Program-made: the position numbers and the translations under genes
DNA from: Asparagopsis taxiformis
Lineage: Eukaryota > Rhodophyta > Florideophyceae > Bonnemaisoniales > Bonnemaisoniaceae
Assembly: GCA_030407315.1 (NCBI GenBank)
Contig: JALQPE010001719.1
Coordinates: 62,001-126,000, forward strand
Reading direction: 5' to 3'
DNA length: 64,000 bases
In this document: in pieces, positions 1 to 9,841 of the stretch
Layout of the letters: the number at the start of each line of letters is the position of its first letter
How positions within the stretch are numbered: position 1 is the first letter of the stretch
Notes under the pieces: generated by a model
Database searches by the model: none
The model's input: only the letters and a program-made list of their open reading frames with translations
Told to the model about the DNA's origin: nothing

Positions 1-23
1 GAGCAATAGTGAAGCCTGTCGAA

Positions 24-452
24 ATGGCGAAAAACGACGAGCTAGACGCGCTGCTGCATCTGGAGGAAGGGTTCCAAGCAGAGGGCCAGTTGTATGCCGA
101 GGAAGCAGGGGCAGCAGCTGGGATTCGGGAGGGACGCGAGTTGGGCTGGAAGAGCGGTGTTGCATTGACAAGTGAACTAGAATTCTACCATGGAGCAGCC
201 AAGGCATTACTATCTCTTTGCGACAGTTTCAACCGGGTGATACCAATCAAGGCAATGAATGCGGCGGAGAAACTAGAGGCGGCATGCCGGAAAATTTCTC
301 TAGCGCAGATTGGCAACGACGAGACACTGGACATGGACGCACATGGCGGCGAGTTGCGTATTTTATTTCGACAAATGATTGCATATGCGGGGCTGGGAGC
401 GATTCGATTCGACCTTGCCGGACGATCTCGACTAGCCGATTTTAGTTTCTAG
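24..452 (+). CDS. LTO1: Yae1/Lto1-family adaptor protein (ORAOV1/LTO1 homologue)
   Basis: A 142-residue protein whose first half carries the Yae1/Lto1 signature: an acidic start, then LEEGF, EGQ and a ladder of regularly spaced glycines and EG/REG units (about residues 15-50), ending in EFYHGAAKAL. In yeast and human, Lto1 with Yae1 recruits the ABC protein Rli1/ABCE1 to the cytosolic Fe-S targeting complex, and so supports ribosome recycling. The ATG at 24 was chosen because it gives an N-terminus like known family members; the frame stays open upstream to the window edge but offers only a GTG. The C-terminus is less conserved. The family assignment rests on pattern recognition. Confidence 0.75.
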   Translation: MAKNDELDALLHLEEGFQAEGQLYAEEAGAAAGIREGRELGWKSGVALTSELEFYHGAAKALLSLCDSFNRVIPIKAMNAAEKLEAACRKISLAQIGNDETLDMDAHGGELRILFRQMIAYAGLGAIRFDLAGRSRLADFSF

Positions 453-471
453 GGCATGGCAATAAAGCTAC

Positions 472-1194
472 CTAGCGTCTCGACCTCGCACTAGACGAGT
501 TTCTTCTCCTACCCAAGCGTGCAGCGTCATCTGCGCGTCTCGCGCGCTTGACAATATGGGGGGCGGGATGACGGGGGGTTTGCTTTCTCGCGGGCTGCAG
601 TTGCTGCGGGGCTACATCGGAATCGTTGTGAAACATGTGCTGTTGGCGGGTATCATCTGTGTGGGTATGCGGGGCGGTGTTGTGCACATCGAGGAGATGC
701 TGTTCAGCTTGGGCGGCTTTTTGCTCGAGGAGACGGAGGGAATTGAGGGCGGTGGCGCATCGTTGGGCGCGACGGGTGGCGTCGTCGTCAATTAGGGCGG
801 GGAGCGGTGTATGGGACGGGGCACGGGCGGCGGCGCGCCAGAAGAGGGCATGCACGAGATGGGCAGAGGGGCGGGTGTGCGAAACGCACGATTGCTGGAG
901 ATCGAGGAGGAGGGCACGACGGAGTGGGGACTCGCGCGGTGGTCGAGCGGCGCGTCGAGTGGACGGCGGTGTCGGCAGATGCAACGAGCAATGGCAGACG
1001 GGCAGCGAAGTGTAGGGGCATGCGAGATGGAAGTGGCGCATGTTTGTCGACGGGTCAGGCCGGCGGTTGAGAAAGTCGCGACGTGCGCACTCGATGTGTA
1101 TCATGTTTTGTTGTGGAGCGCAAATTGGGGCCCGATGGGGGCGTGGAATCGTGACTGCGGCTCGGCGTCCAGGATTACGCAAACGCGATCGCAT
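472..1194 (-). CDS. Possible Arg/His/Pro-rich protein, unrecognised
   Basis: An open minus-strand frame of 240 residues. The last ~100 residues look most like real coding: a helical, charged stretch (DDDATRRAQRCATALNSLRL and on through EQKAAQAEQ), then a basic tail ending SSSARSRR, with C-rich third codon positions like neighbouring genes. The first half is low-complexity and could be 5' leader, so a later in-frame ATG or an upstream exon in another frame is possible. GC-rich plus-strand frames overlap it but have less protein-like composition. It converges on the LTO1-like gene with only 19 bases between. No family recognised; this is a weak call. Confidence 0.3.
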   Translation of the reverse strand: MRSRLRNPGRRAAVTIPRPHRAPICAPQQNMIHIECARRDFLNRRPDPSTNMRHFHLACPYTSLPVCHCSLHLPTPPSTRRAARPPRESPLRRALLLDLQQSCVSHTRPSAHLVHALFWRAAARAPSHTPLPALIDDDATRRAQRCATALNSLRLLEQKAAQAEQHLLDVHNTAPHTHTDDTRQQHMFHNDSDVAPQQLQPARKQTPRHPAPHIVKRARRADDAARLGRRRNSSSARSRR

Positions 1195-1833
1195 CGCTTG
1201 GCAAACATGATTAACGTATGTATGACACGTCGAGTCAGCAGTGACTATGCAGTGTAGTCACGACAGCGAAGCGCGGCACCGCACCGCACTGGCTGAGATA
1301 TGTCGCGTCATGTCAAGTCGATCACTTTTTATAAAATTTTGATCCAATCTAAAAATATTCATAGTGTATTGAAACAACAAGTGTATATGTTGTACCGATC
1401 CAATCCACACTAGAGCAAATGATCATCGATCAATGCCCCGTTGGAACCACGGCCAGCTGCGCAGCGGTCCCAAATTACACCTCCATGAGCACCAATCACA
1501 ACTCGCCGTATGCAGTCATCCAATCATGTCTTCGCATCCAGCTGACAGCGCTTCCACCTAAGCGGCACTCAAAATTGCGACAGACTGCACAAGATTCACT
1601 ATCACCCGCGATCCCATTGCGCGAGACAATAATGCCCCTCATCCATGCCGTTCAGCCCCGACAGCATGCCCCGCCACACATTCCGCTTTCCGCTCAGACC
1701 ACTCCCAACTAGTCGCCTCTAGCATATCCTCTCCAAACATTCTGCGTCTCCAGCTCCCCCCACCGAGCTCTGCCACCCAATCGTCCCACAACCCTCGTCC
1801 GTGAGGCTGGCCTCCGCTCCACCCCGCCCTCCC
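1195..1833. other. Intergenic region, no supported gene
   Basis: About 640 bases separating a possible minus-strand gene from the plus-strand SR-repeat protein. An AT-rich block (about 1325-1400, containing TTTTTATAAAATTTT) is the only compositional feature and may be promoter DNA. The approach to the downstream ATG is pyrimidine-rich. Short open frames here lack coding character. Confidence 0.5.
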
Positions 1834-3636
1834 ATGGAGCTCCACGCCGAATACTTTCTCAAGTGCAGCGCCGCCGCCAAATGGCTCAACACCCCTCAGC
1901 CCATTACTGGTGTGCCCAAAGAGTTTCTCGACGGCGCTCACGCAACCACCACAACCATCGAGGGCGCATGCAAGCCTCAGCCCTCTAGTCCCCCGCCCCC
2001 CCGCCGACCCCGCTCCCCAAAGTCCAAACCCTTCGACGTCAACTCGCTCGCTACCGGCTTTCCAAGCCTCGAACATCTCGGCAGCGGCGCTTCCTTTGGT
2101 GACAAAAGTCTCCTCTACGTGCCCGTGCAACTTCACGACCACTTTGTCTTTGGCGTCGTCCTCGGCTGCCCTATCCCGCCCCCAGACGGCGTTCCCGCCT
2201 CCGAATGGACCCCTCTCGTCACTCGATTCGTCCTCGACGCCGGCCGCAAATGCTGCCTCATGTTCTCCTATTTCGCCGAGGGTAGTATTGTCGTTTCAGT
2301 AGACTGCTTCAACGAAGTTGGCGACCACTTTTCAGAAATCACCTTCTTTCAACCCACACCCGTCGTTGGCGTCTTCCCCAGCGGCATTCGCGGTCGCATG
2401 CAGGTCCTGGAAAAGCGCGACTGTCCAAAGTGCACAAAAGCTTGCAGGTCGTGTTCTTGTCCTGTCAATGAACGCGTAGAGGCTATCGTCAGTCTGCGCA
2501 AATCGCGCCAATACGCGCCCGAACAAGGCCCCGCACACGCCGGTTCAACTTACAAAGACGATGATGTGCTCATTCAGACATACCCGTACTGGGCCCAGGT
2601 GCTCGATGAGTACAAATGGTCACGAGTCGGTTCGTATTGCGTACAGATTCAGTACACTCCGATTGCTCGTCCATCTTGCTCTGGATCAACTCCTTCCGCG
2701 GTGCGCACTCTCGCCTATCGCGCTTCAGTTCGCTCAGAATACAGGGTAACTGTGGAAAAGATGCTCAGAGTGGCTCTCTTCGACAAGGGTGTCTCTGCTC
2801 TCAAACCGCCAGCTACTGATGTTCGTTGGGAAACCTCGAGCACCGTTTCGGTCAATGCAAAGGATCAAGTTTTTGCCGATTCCAACCCGGTAAACGCAGT
2901 TTGCTTTACAGACTGGCACAAACTTCCTGGCTTTCAAGAAGACTACCTGCTTGTAGCCCCCTCTAATATTGTGTCGAGTGCTCATGCCCGTGCAGAGTTG
3001 GCGCGTGTCACCGAGGAACGAATTGCTGCCGAGAATCGACGCGGTATGCCTATGCTACCATCGTGGGCATCGGGGCGTGCTGGCGTCGTCGACCATATTT
3101 TACAGGAATCATTTATCGGTTCAGACGGCTTTGATACAACTCTACACAATTCAAATCTCAATCATCTGCATTCGCAATTGCAACATATGCATCCAGCTAT
3201 GTCAGCAGGCACGGTGATGCATGGACGAGTCAGTCTGGAAGGCAGCATCAGAAGTAGCGAACCATTGGATGAGGGCTCGGAGGCTGGTCGATCGAGCGGT
3301 GATCGAGAGCGTAGCAATGCAGAGCGCAAGCATTGCAGCAAAGTGTACAGTCGTAGCAGTGTCGAACGCGGGCGCAGCAGCGCTGAGCGAGCTCGATCGA
3401 GTATGGATCGCAGTCGCAGCAGCATTGAGCGTGTTTATTCAAGTATTGAGCGAACACGAACGAGCCGCGTGTCTACAAGTCGATCAACGCATGTTGGGCG
3501 TATATTGGAAAGCAGTCCGCGCGGATCGCTGGATTGTTGTCGATCGAGTATACGGCGGTGTCAACCTGATGTCGTAGAGTCGAATGGAAGGAGACGGTCA
3601 AGGGGAGGGTCGCCTTTAATCGGACTAAGACGTTGA
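1834..3636 (+). CDS. Hypothetical protein with Cys cluster and C-terminal RSSxER repeats
   Basis: A 600-residue protein with no recognised family. The N-terminal ~70 residues include a basic Pro-rich stretch (PPPPRRPRSPKSK). A long middle part looks globular and contains a cysteine cluster (CPKCTKACRSCSCP, about residue 200) that could bind zinc. From about residue 480 the protein becomes Arg/Ser-rich and contains back-to-back units of the form R-S-S-(V/A/M/I)-(E/D)-R, then a basic tail. SR-type tails usually mark RNA-processing or nuclear-speckle proteins and phosphorylation targets, but no RRM is visible. The ATG at 1834 was preferred over an upstream in-frame GTG. Confidence 0.7.
   Translation: MELHAEYFLKCSAAAKWLNTPQPITGVPKEFLDGAHATTTTIEGACKPQPSSPPPPRRPRSPKSKPFDVNSLATGFPSLEHLGSGASFGDKSLLYVPVQLHDHFVFGVVLGCPIPPPDGVPASEWTPLVTRFVLDAGRKCCLMFSYFAEGSIVVSVDCFNEVGDHFSEITFFQPTPVVGVFPSGIRGRMQVLEKRDCPKCTKACRSCSCPVNERVEAIVSLRKSRQYAPEQGPAHAGSTYKDDDVLIQTYPYWAQVLDEYKWSRVGSYCVQIQYTPIARPSCSGSTPSAVRTLAYRASVRSEYRVTVEKMLRVALFDKGVSALKPPATDVRWETSSTVSVNAKDQVFADSNPVNAVCFTDWHKLPGFQEDYLLVAPSNIVSSAHARAELARVTEERIAAENRRGMPMLPSWASGRAGVVDHILQESFIGSDGFDTTLHNSNLNHLHSQLQHMHPAMSAGTVMHGRVSLEGSIRSSEPLDEGSEAGRSSGDRERSNAERKHCSKVYSRSSVERGRSSAERARSSMDRSRSSIERVYSSIERTRTSRVSTSRSTHVGRILESSPRGSLDCCRSSIRRCQPDVVESNGRRRSRGGSPLIGLRR
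3346..3468 (+). repeat. Degenerate 21-nt tandem repeat encoding RSSxERx
   Basis: Within the preceding coding region, roughly 21-nt units encode successive seven-residue blocks (SRSSVER, GRSSAER, ARSSMDR, SRSSIER, VYSSIER). Codons vary between units, so the amino-acid pattern is conserved better than the DNA. This points to selection on the peptide rather than fresh slippage. Confidence 0.7.
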
Positions 3637-4037
3637 GACACAAGTTTTGCGTACCGTAGATTGGTTTAGTCTAGTACTCGATGCCACCTTTTATTGTATT
3701 ATCAATGAATGGTACGAGTATTTTCGAGAGCGACCATCATTGAGGGCTGATGATGGCAATCGACACACTTGACGCTTCGTACTGTTCATAGACTATGCGC
3801 CATAAATTATGTCCTAGTTTATCTTGTAGCCGAAACCACTTGGCGACCATCTATTCGTTTATGCATTTTTCAACTGGAAAAATCTCAGCTCTCGCACCTC
3901 GCGTGAAAAGCGCAAAAATATTGGCTCAAACCCTACCCGCTTGCCATTGCCCAAGCGACTTGAATTGCCTCGCTACATCGTCTCCCCTCTCGCTACCAGA
4001 CGTCGAACAGCCCTCCTTTCACCCACCAAAGCCCATC
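3637..4037. other. Intergenic region, 3'/5' flank
   Basis: About 400 bases between two plus-strand genes. An open frame continuous with the downstream gene begins at 3795, but its first ~80 codons look like untranslated leader. Nothing else is seen. Confidence 0.4.
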
Positions 4038-4472
4038 ATGACTGGTCGTCGACAAGCCGCCACAATCGTCCCACCACTCACTGCCGCAACGCAGCCACTA
4101 ACTGGTGCACTTCTATGTGCCGTCTCCTTGGTGGCGTCGGCACGTCCACTCGCAATTGAACTGCCCAAGCTGCCCAAAATCTCCGTGCCCAAACTCCCCG
4201 ACCTCGACCTACCCAACTTTGGCAAAAAGTCCCCCGCAGCTGCACCACCCGCCCCAAAGCCTCGTGTCACTCCTACAAACGTCAAGGTTCGCGCCGCCTC
4301 CACCGGTTCCTCTTCTGTGGACGCCCCAACACTTGCCGATCTCACTGGCGAACAGGGTCAGGACTCTATCGCCACTGGTGAAGGCTACAAGCGCTTCCCC
4401 GACCGAAGGATGCCTGGTGCCAATATGGATGGATGGAAAAAGATTGCCAAGGATATTACCCCTGACATGTAG
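4038..4472 (+). CDS. Small protein with signal/anchor segment and LPxLP-rich middle
   Basis: A 144-residue protein of unknown function. After a short basic start (MTGRRQAA) there is a hydrophobic stretch (LTGALLCAVSLVASARP), which could be an ER signal, a membrane anchor or the lumenal part of a plastid presequence. A run of short units follows (ELPKLPKISVPKLPDLDLPN), then an Ala/Pro linker and a conserved-looking polar C-terminus (GEGYKRFPDRRMPGANMDGW). In a red alga a thylakoid-lumen or secreted location is plausible, but this is inference. The frame extends 81 codons further upstream; the ATG at 4038 was chosen because it places the hydrophobic segment near the N-terminus. Confidence 0.55.
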   Translation: MTGRRQAATIVPPLTAATQPLTGALLCAVSLVASARPLAIELPKLPKISVPKLPDLDLPNFGKKSPAAAPPAPKPRVTPTNVKVRAASTGSSSVDAPTLADLTGEQGQDSIATGEGYKRFPDRRMPGANMDGWKKIAKDITPDM

Positions 4473-4599
4473 TGTCCCCAGTGCTCTAAGATTTGTAATA
4501 GTCTGTCAAGTAAATTAGGCACAACTACGGGCAATGATATACTAGTTGCTTCGTTTTCCGATTCCCATTTGGTTGCCTTTATTTGTCAATCGGGTGTTC

Positions 4600-6744
4600 C
4601 TAACGTCGATTCTTTTTCTTACGTTGCTTGTTTCTTCCCCCAGGAGGCAGCGCAACCTCTGGAGCACTATTCGCTGCTCTAGCAGCAGATCGCTCCGCAT
4701 TCTTCGCCGCAGCAACTTCAGCAGCTGCTGCATCTGCACCTTGCGATCCCCGAAAGTTGTTTTGTTCGCCCCTCTTCTTCTTCTTTTTATACCCCGATCT
4801 CAACGTCTTCGGCAACCACCTCTCAGGATCAGGCGGCGGGCCGTCAGGATCATAGTTCTTTGGTAGCCGCTTCTTCCTCTTCTTCTTCTTTCTTTCCCTT
4901 GCCGCCGCTGCCTTTGCAGCCGCATCATCTTCTTCCAATTTGCCGCTTAGTCCGTTTGCAGTCGCAACATTCTTCCCGACATTCCTCCGTTTCGGCGGCG
5001 CTGAAGCCTCAAGCTTCTCCACATCTACATGGCCTGTTTCCGAAGGCACCAGTGGTAGTTGCAGCGCCGAGCGCTCAGCCTCTTCCGCATTGAAATATGA
5101 AGTCGCAACGACAAGCTTTGCCTGCGACACTACGTCACCGGTATCTGCAGCACACAACTCCCGTACCATTTCTGCAGCTTCTTCATAATCCCCATTGCGC
5201 AATAAAGCATCTGCGAGAACCTTCTTTGCCACGACTACATTACTCGCACTCGCATTAGCAACACAACCTCTCAAAAGTTCCAAAGAGCCTTTCACATTGC
5301 CACTGCTTTCAAGCAAACTTGCTGCAGTCACAATAGCAGCTGGCCGTCCAGGGAACAGCTCTTGCAATAGTGCAGCTGCACGTTCCCCTTCACCACTAAT
5401 TGCTGCCAATTGCACTCGAGCGCCGCGCACTACGTGGCTGTCACCCGCTCCACAGAGCATATTGTCAGCGCTCGTAAGTGCACCTTGCCGGGCAACAAGA
5501 CTTGCTTCAATGAGTGGCACGAGCGGGTCATTGGGGAACTCCGCCTTTAGTTTGGTTAGTTCGCCCCGGCATGCGTCTAGACGCCCCATTTGTACTAGTA
5601 AAATGGCTCGGTTTCTTGCCATTGCTCGTCGCTGGTTCAAAGTCAGCTTGCGCTCCACACTCTTTCCGGAAGTAGCACGCATCTTCTTCAAACCCTCCGC
5701 TAAGGCGTCATGTTGCTCCTTCTGCAGAACAATTGCTGATGCAGATAGCTGTGGGTTTTCACCTTCCGCCGCTAGGACGTCCTTTTTACCGAACGCAAGT
5801 TGCCCTAATGCAACAGTGAGATTGTTAGCAGCAACTGCCAGCGAACCGGTATCTGCTTTGCGATCCGTCATGATCGCTGAGTAGTCTTTTTCAGCTGCTG
5901 CTACTTCGCCAGCCATATGGCGTAGGTAAGCCTTCTGAACGCGAATGGGGGCAATGGCCTCTTCAATGTCATCTTCATCGTCATCCATACTGGCCCGGAA
6001 CAAAGCTTCTGCCTTTTCGAGACATATTTCTGCAGATGCCAGGTCGTTTTCATGAATCTTTGCGCACGCAGCATTGTATTCTAGCTCGTAACTGGGTACC
6101 AGATTTTGTTTTATTGCTTCCGCAGTGGCGCTCTCCCCGTCCAGGACGAGGGCGGCCATGTAATTGGTCGCCAGTTCATTAAGAGCATTTGCATAGCGTT
6201 CTAGCTCTGCAGCTGTAACAGGAACTGCAGCTGGTCTAGCTCTTGCCAATGACCATCGTGAAGTTGTGACGGGTCGCTTTTTCTCTTCCAGAGTGGTTCT
6301 AGCTTGATCGAAGAGATTTCGATAGAGCTGGGAAGATTGTGCGTAAGCGCCGGAGCGGTACAAAAGTTGTGCCTCGAGTTTACGAGCGTCATCACCGGGA
6401 ATGGAGGTGATCTGACGGATAGCATCGGGAACGGCTTGATTAGTGCTCCACGCAATGTAGAGTTGGGCAAATGTCACCAATTGAGTGGTGGTGTCGTCAA
6501 GCGGTTCAGATGAGGCTTGTTGTTGAAGCTCTGCAATGATGGGGGAAGCATGCTCTATACGGCCGAGGTGAATGAGGGAGGCTGCACGTAGCGCTTGTAT
6601 GATATTGCGAGTAGCTGAATGGTCCACTCGCTTTCGCTTCAAGACTTGTTCAGCGCGTGTGACGAGGAGTTGATGATCGGAACGTTGGAAAAGGGTACGG
6701 AGCTCGTCTGCCAGCGGCGTAGGAGTGCTAGACGAAGCGACCAT
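4600..6744 (-). CDS. SRP72: Signal recognition particle subunit SRP72
   Basis: A 714-residue protein matching SRP72, the scaffold that with SRP68 binds 7S RNA and supports co-translational targeting to the ER. Most of the length is TPR-like helical repeat (about residues 10-560; e.g. YNAACAKIHENDLASAEICL). The C-terminus has the diagnostic SRP72 RNA-binding segment: lysine runs, then LPKNYDPDGPPPDPERWLPK and a second Lys-rich run. It ends in a basic tail (NKQRKKKNRR). The start at 6744 (MVASSSTPTP) was chosen over an in-frame codon 30 residues upstream because family members begin close to the first TPR. The gene diverges from the methyltransferase gene across about 210 bases. Confidence 0.93.
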   Translation of the reverse strand: MVASSSTPTPLADELRTLFQRSDHQLLVTRAEQVLKRKRVDHSATRNIIQALRAASLIHLGRIEHASPIIAELQQQASSEPLDDTTTQLVTFAQLYIAWSTNQAVPDAIRQITSIPGDDARKLEAQLLYRSGAYAQSSQLYRNLFDQARTTLEEKKRPVTTSRWSLARARPAAVPVTAAELERYANALNELATNYMAALVLDGESATAEAIKQNLVPSYELEYNAACAKIHENDLASAEICLEKAEALFRASMDDDEDDIEEAIAPIRVQKAYLRHMAGEVAAAEKDYSAIMTDRKADTGSLAVAANNLTVALGQLAFGKKDVLAAEGENPQLSASAIVLQKEQHDALAEGLKKMRATSGKSVERKLTLNQRRAMARNRAILLVQMGRLDACRGELTKLKAEFPNDPLVPLIEASLVARQGALTSADNMLCGAGDSHVVRGARVQLAAISGEGERAAALLQELFPGRPAAIVTAASLLESSGNVKGSLELLRGCVANASASNVVVAKKVLADALLRNGDYEEAAEMVRELCAADTGDVVSQAKLVVATSYFNAEEAERSALQLPLVPSETGHVDVEKLEASAPPKRRNVGKNVATANGLSGKLEEDDAAAKAAAARERKKKKRKKRLPKNYDPDGPPPDPERWLPKTLRSGYKKKKKRGEQNNFRGSQGADAAAAEVAAAKNAERSAARAANSAPEVALPPGGRNKQRKKKNRR

Positions 6745-6953
6745 AACGAGGCAGTGCAACGGGTGAGGTGGGGGAGCGCGGTGCGTTTCGGCAACGATTG
6801 CAGAAGATGGATCGCGGTAGCACTCAATCAACAAAATACTTGGCGGCTAATACGGGGCTACTCTACAGTACCTGAATTGGGTAGTACCCTTGGGTACGCC
6901 AGCGCTGCGGCGGCAATGAATATAGATTATTATTATTCAAGCTGAATTAACGA

Positions 6954-7961
6954 ATGATCTCAAGAGCGCACGCGCTAATGACGATCGCAACTCTAAGTGA
7001 GGATGAACAAGCAGCGGTTCGATCGCTGTCATTAACATTTCGCAGTGGCGGACACATGCGACAAGCACTGGATGCAGTTGAAGAAAAGTATGGTGACGCG
7101 GGATGGCGACGTGCTGCAGCGCAGAATGCGCTACTGCACGCGACTGCTCTCTATGTGCCGTCCGGGCTGCCGGAGCAGAGCGGCAAGCAGTTTACATTTG
7201 GGCAAGCAAGGATTAGCAACTGGATACAGCTGTTGATGAAACAAGTGGACGAGGTGGAGGAAGTGGACGAAGAGCTAATATGCATGGCTGCCGAGTGCTG
7301 TGCCAAAGAGGTGGATGAGAAGAGGGAGAGTGCAGTGTGGATTGTTCTGGAACTAGGCGGGCGGGAATGGGCACTGCGAGTATCGCAACTGTTTAATGAA
7401 ATCGGCTTACGTGTGTGGGAGGCTGGATGTGTGCTCTATGAACGAGTGATCGATGGAAAGAGCGCACTCGGGCGAGATATACACGACAGCGTGGTGCTGG
7501 AAATCGGCGCTGGAACGGGTGTGTGTGCAAGCGCGTATGAGCGCGGCGGGGCAAAGATGGCGGTGCTGAGCGATTATGAGGAGAAAGTGGTGCAAAACCT
7601 GCGGTGGAACGTTGCACAGCAGCAGCGCATCGTGGTGGAACAGTTGGATGTGTACAATGTGCCGCAAGTTTGTCGTGTTGCAGATAGATATCAAGTACAA
7701 TGTGTTGTCGCTGCCGATGTGACGTACGAGCCGACGCTTGCGAGAGCGGTGATACAGGCGTATGAAAGGGTGATCAGCGGCACCGAGCGTGTCGGATATT
7801 TGTTGCAGACAGTGCGAAGCGATGAGAGCTGCCGGCAATTGGATCAATTGGTGGCGCAGTGCGCGCTGCAAGCGCATCTCAACGTGTTGAAAGGGCGCGT
7901 GCAGTTTGGACAATCGTATACGGTGCGTGAGTTTCGCTTCTTTTGCAAGCGTGACCGTTAA
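6954..7961 (+). CDS. Seven-beta-strand lysine methyltransferase-like protein (METTL/FAM86 family)
   Basis: A 335-residue protein. The C-terminal two-thirds is a class I methyltransferase of the family-16 protein-lysine type (EEF2KMT/METTL21/METTL22-like). It shows GLRVWEAGCVLYE before motif I, the SAM-binding VLEIGAGTGVCAS (about residue 180), an acidic DYEE after beta 2, and ADVTYEP, matching the family's D-x-x-Y signature. The N-terminal ~130 residues are helical, as in the FAM86 proteins that methylate eEF2, so a translation-factor substrate is possible but unproven. It diverges from SRP72. Confidence 0.72.
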   Translation: MISRAHALMTIATLSEDEQAAVRSLSLTFRSGGHMRQALDAVEEKYGDAGWRRAAAQNALLHATALYVPSGLPEQSGKQFTFGQARISNWIQLLMKQVDEVEEVDEELICMAAECCAKEVDEKRESAVWIVLELGGREWALRVSQLFNEIGLRVWEAGCVLYERVIDGKSALGRDIHDSVVLEIGAGTGVCASAYERGGAKMAVLSDYEEKVVQNLRWNVAQQQRIVVEQLDVYNVPQVCRVADRYQVQCVVAADVTYEPTLARAVIQAYERVISGTERVGYLLQTVRSDESCRQLDQLVAQCALQAHLNVLKGRVQFGQSYTVREFRFFCKRDR

Positions 7962-8128
7962 TCAATGTAAATTTCCGATCTCTGATCGTAACATTCACGA
8001 GATCGTCCCCGTCACGCACTATTTTAAGATCAAGACCTAGCTAGATATCCCGCACGCAACTCTACATATTACGACCCATCAGATCCCCCGTTGGTCCGTC
8101 CACTGCCGCCACACCTATCCGACCCACC

Positions 8129-9841
8129 ATGTCCGATGATGCCACCAAACCCGAATCCAAACGCTCCCTCCGCCAAATTCTCTTTGGAAATTACGACTAT
8201 GCTGCACTATGCATGCCGCGTATTCCATGCCTCCCGGCCACTCGTCGCCCAGCAATCTTCTTCGCTCTCAATGATTCCCTCCCCATATTCGTTGGCATCA
8301 TCATGGGCTTCCAACACGCCCTCGCCATGGTTGGTGGCATCATCACCGTTCCGCGCATCCTTGCTGGTGGCGGTCCTGGACATTTGAACCTTGAACCAGA
8401 ACAAGCCGCCTATCTCATTTCGACAGCACTCGTTGTTTCTGGCCTCATGTCCATCATTCAAATCGTTCGAATCCGTCTCTTCTACGGTTATTGGATCGGT
8501 ACAGGCCTCATTACTATGTCGGGCATTTCATTCACCTTCCTTCCTATCGCTGAGGCTATGTTTTCCTCTCTTGTGGATGAAGGTTTCTGTGTAGCAAACG
8601 CACCATGTCCAGATGCCTACGGAAGATGGCTTGGTACCATTATGGTCGGTGCACTAGCCGAAATTGCCATTTCATTTGTTCCACCCAAAACGCTCCGTAA
8701 GGCATTCCCACCTATTGTAACCGGTACAACCATCTTTCTCATCGGTGCCAGCCTTGTTGGTGTGGGTCTGCGTGCCTGGGCTGGTGGCAATGGTCCATGT
8801 TTCAACGTGCAAGAAATTGAAGCACTTGGCGGAATAGTGCCGGACTTTCTCCTAAATGTGTTTCAAGACTGTCCAAACAACTTTGGTCCTGGGGACCGTC
8901 ATTATCCATGGGGGTCTCCCGAATGGATTGGTCTTGGTTTCTTCGTGTTTAGCATAATCGTATTACTTGAAATCTTTGGTTCACCGTTCTTGCGCAATGT
9001 TCAAGTCATTTTCGGGCTCGTAGCTGGAATCTTTCTATCCTGGGGACTTGGTTACCTGGATACGAACATCATTGATGCAGCTCCAGTCATAACGTTTCCA
9101 TGGGTCGAAACGTTCCCTCTCGGCTTTTATGGACCTGCTATCATTCCAGTTATTATTGCGTATATCGTGTCGGCCACGGAGACGATTGGCGATATCGCAG
9201 CCTCTGCCGAGGCATCGCGTGTGAGCACAGAAGGTGAAGAATTTGAGTCTCGAATCCAAGGTGGACTTCTTGCGGATGGCTTAAATTCTCTGATTGCCGG
9301 TTTGATGACGTCGTCACCCACCACGACGTTTTCACAAAACAATGGTGTAATAGCAATGACGCGCACGGCGAACAAGTGGGCTGGTCTTTGGGCCTCAGCA
9401 TGGTTGATATTTATGGGCGTGCTGGGCAAGTTGGGTGGTGTATTTGTTGCATTGCCGGATGCGGCTTTGGGTGGGATGACAACCTTTTTGTTCGCATCGG
9501 TGACTGTGTCTGGAATTCGCATTCTGGCGTCTCTAGATTGGGATCGACGGGATCGGTTTATATTGGCAATTTCATTGTCACTAGGTTTGGGTGTGGTGCT
9601 AGTGCCACGAGCGTTCGTATCGTTTATTCCCAACTCGGACAACAGTTTTGCAGACGCATTACGTCAGGGCGTTGTTGTGATTTTGACAACTGGCTATTCG
9701 GTTGGCACTATTCTGGCGCTTTTCCTAAACCTTGTACTACCGAAGGAGGAGGAAGTGCTGTTGAGTGACGAGTATACATCGGAACGAATTGGGTTGAAGA
9801 ATAGTGGGGAGGAAGTTGCAGATGGGGCAAGGAACGTCTAG
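8129..9841 (+). CDS. Nucleobase-ascorbate transporter (NCS2/NAT), urate-xanthine permease type
   Basis: A 570-residue polytopic membrane protein of the NAT/NCS2 family. About 12-14 hydrophobic segments run through the protein. The family motif is clear as FSQNNGVIAMTR (about residues 405-416), preceded by the conserved SATETIGDIAASAEASR block that helps form the substrate site. The overall layout, including the loop with VSTEGEEFESRIQGG, resembles fungal UapA/UapC-type urate-xanthine/H+ symporters more than plant NATs. The likely role is uptake of oxidised purines as a nitrogen source. The exact substrate cannot be read from sequence. The start is the first ATG after an AT-poor leader. Confidence 0.88.
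   Translation: MSDDATKPESKRSLRQILFGNYDYAALCMPRIPCLPATRRPAIFFALNDSLPIFVGIIMGFQHALAMVGGIITVPRILAGGGPGHLNLEPEQAAYLISTALVVSGLMSIIQIVRIRLFYGYWIGTGLITMSGISFTFLPIAEAMFSSLVDEGFCVANAPCPDAYGRWLGTIMVGALAEIAISFVPPKTLRKAFPPIVTGTTIFLIGASLVGVGLRAWAGGNGPCFNVQEIEALGGIVPDFLLNVFQDCPNNFGPGDRHYPWGSPEWIGLGFFVFSIIVLLEIFGSPFLRNVQVIFGLVAGIFLSWGLGYLDTNIIDAAPVITFPWVETFPLGFYGPAIIPVIIAYIVSATETIGDIAASAEASRVSTEGEEFESRIQGGLLADGLNSLIAGLMTSSPTTTFSQNNGVIAMTRTANKWAGLWASAWLIFMGVLGKLGGVFVALPDAALGGMTTFLFASVTVSGIRILASLDWDRRDRFILAISLSLGLGVVLVPRAFVSFIPNSDNSFADALRQGVVVILTTGYSVGTILALFLNLVLPKEEEVLLSDEYTSERIGLKNSGEEVADGARNV

Noticed and set aside
556..1257. Plus-strand Gly/Arg-rich frames
   Set aside because: Codon and amino-acid composition is less protein-like than the minus-strand frame, and they lack any motif.
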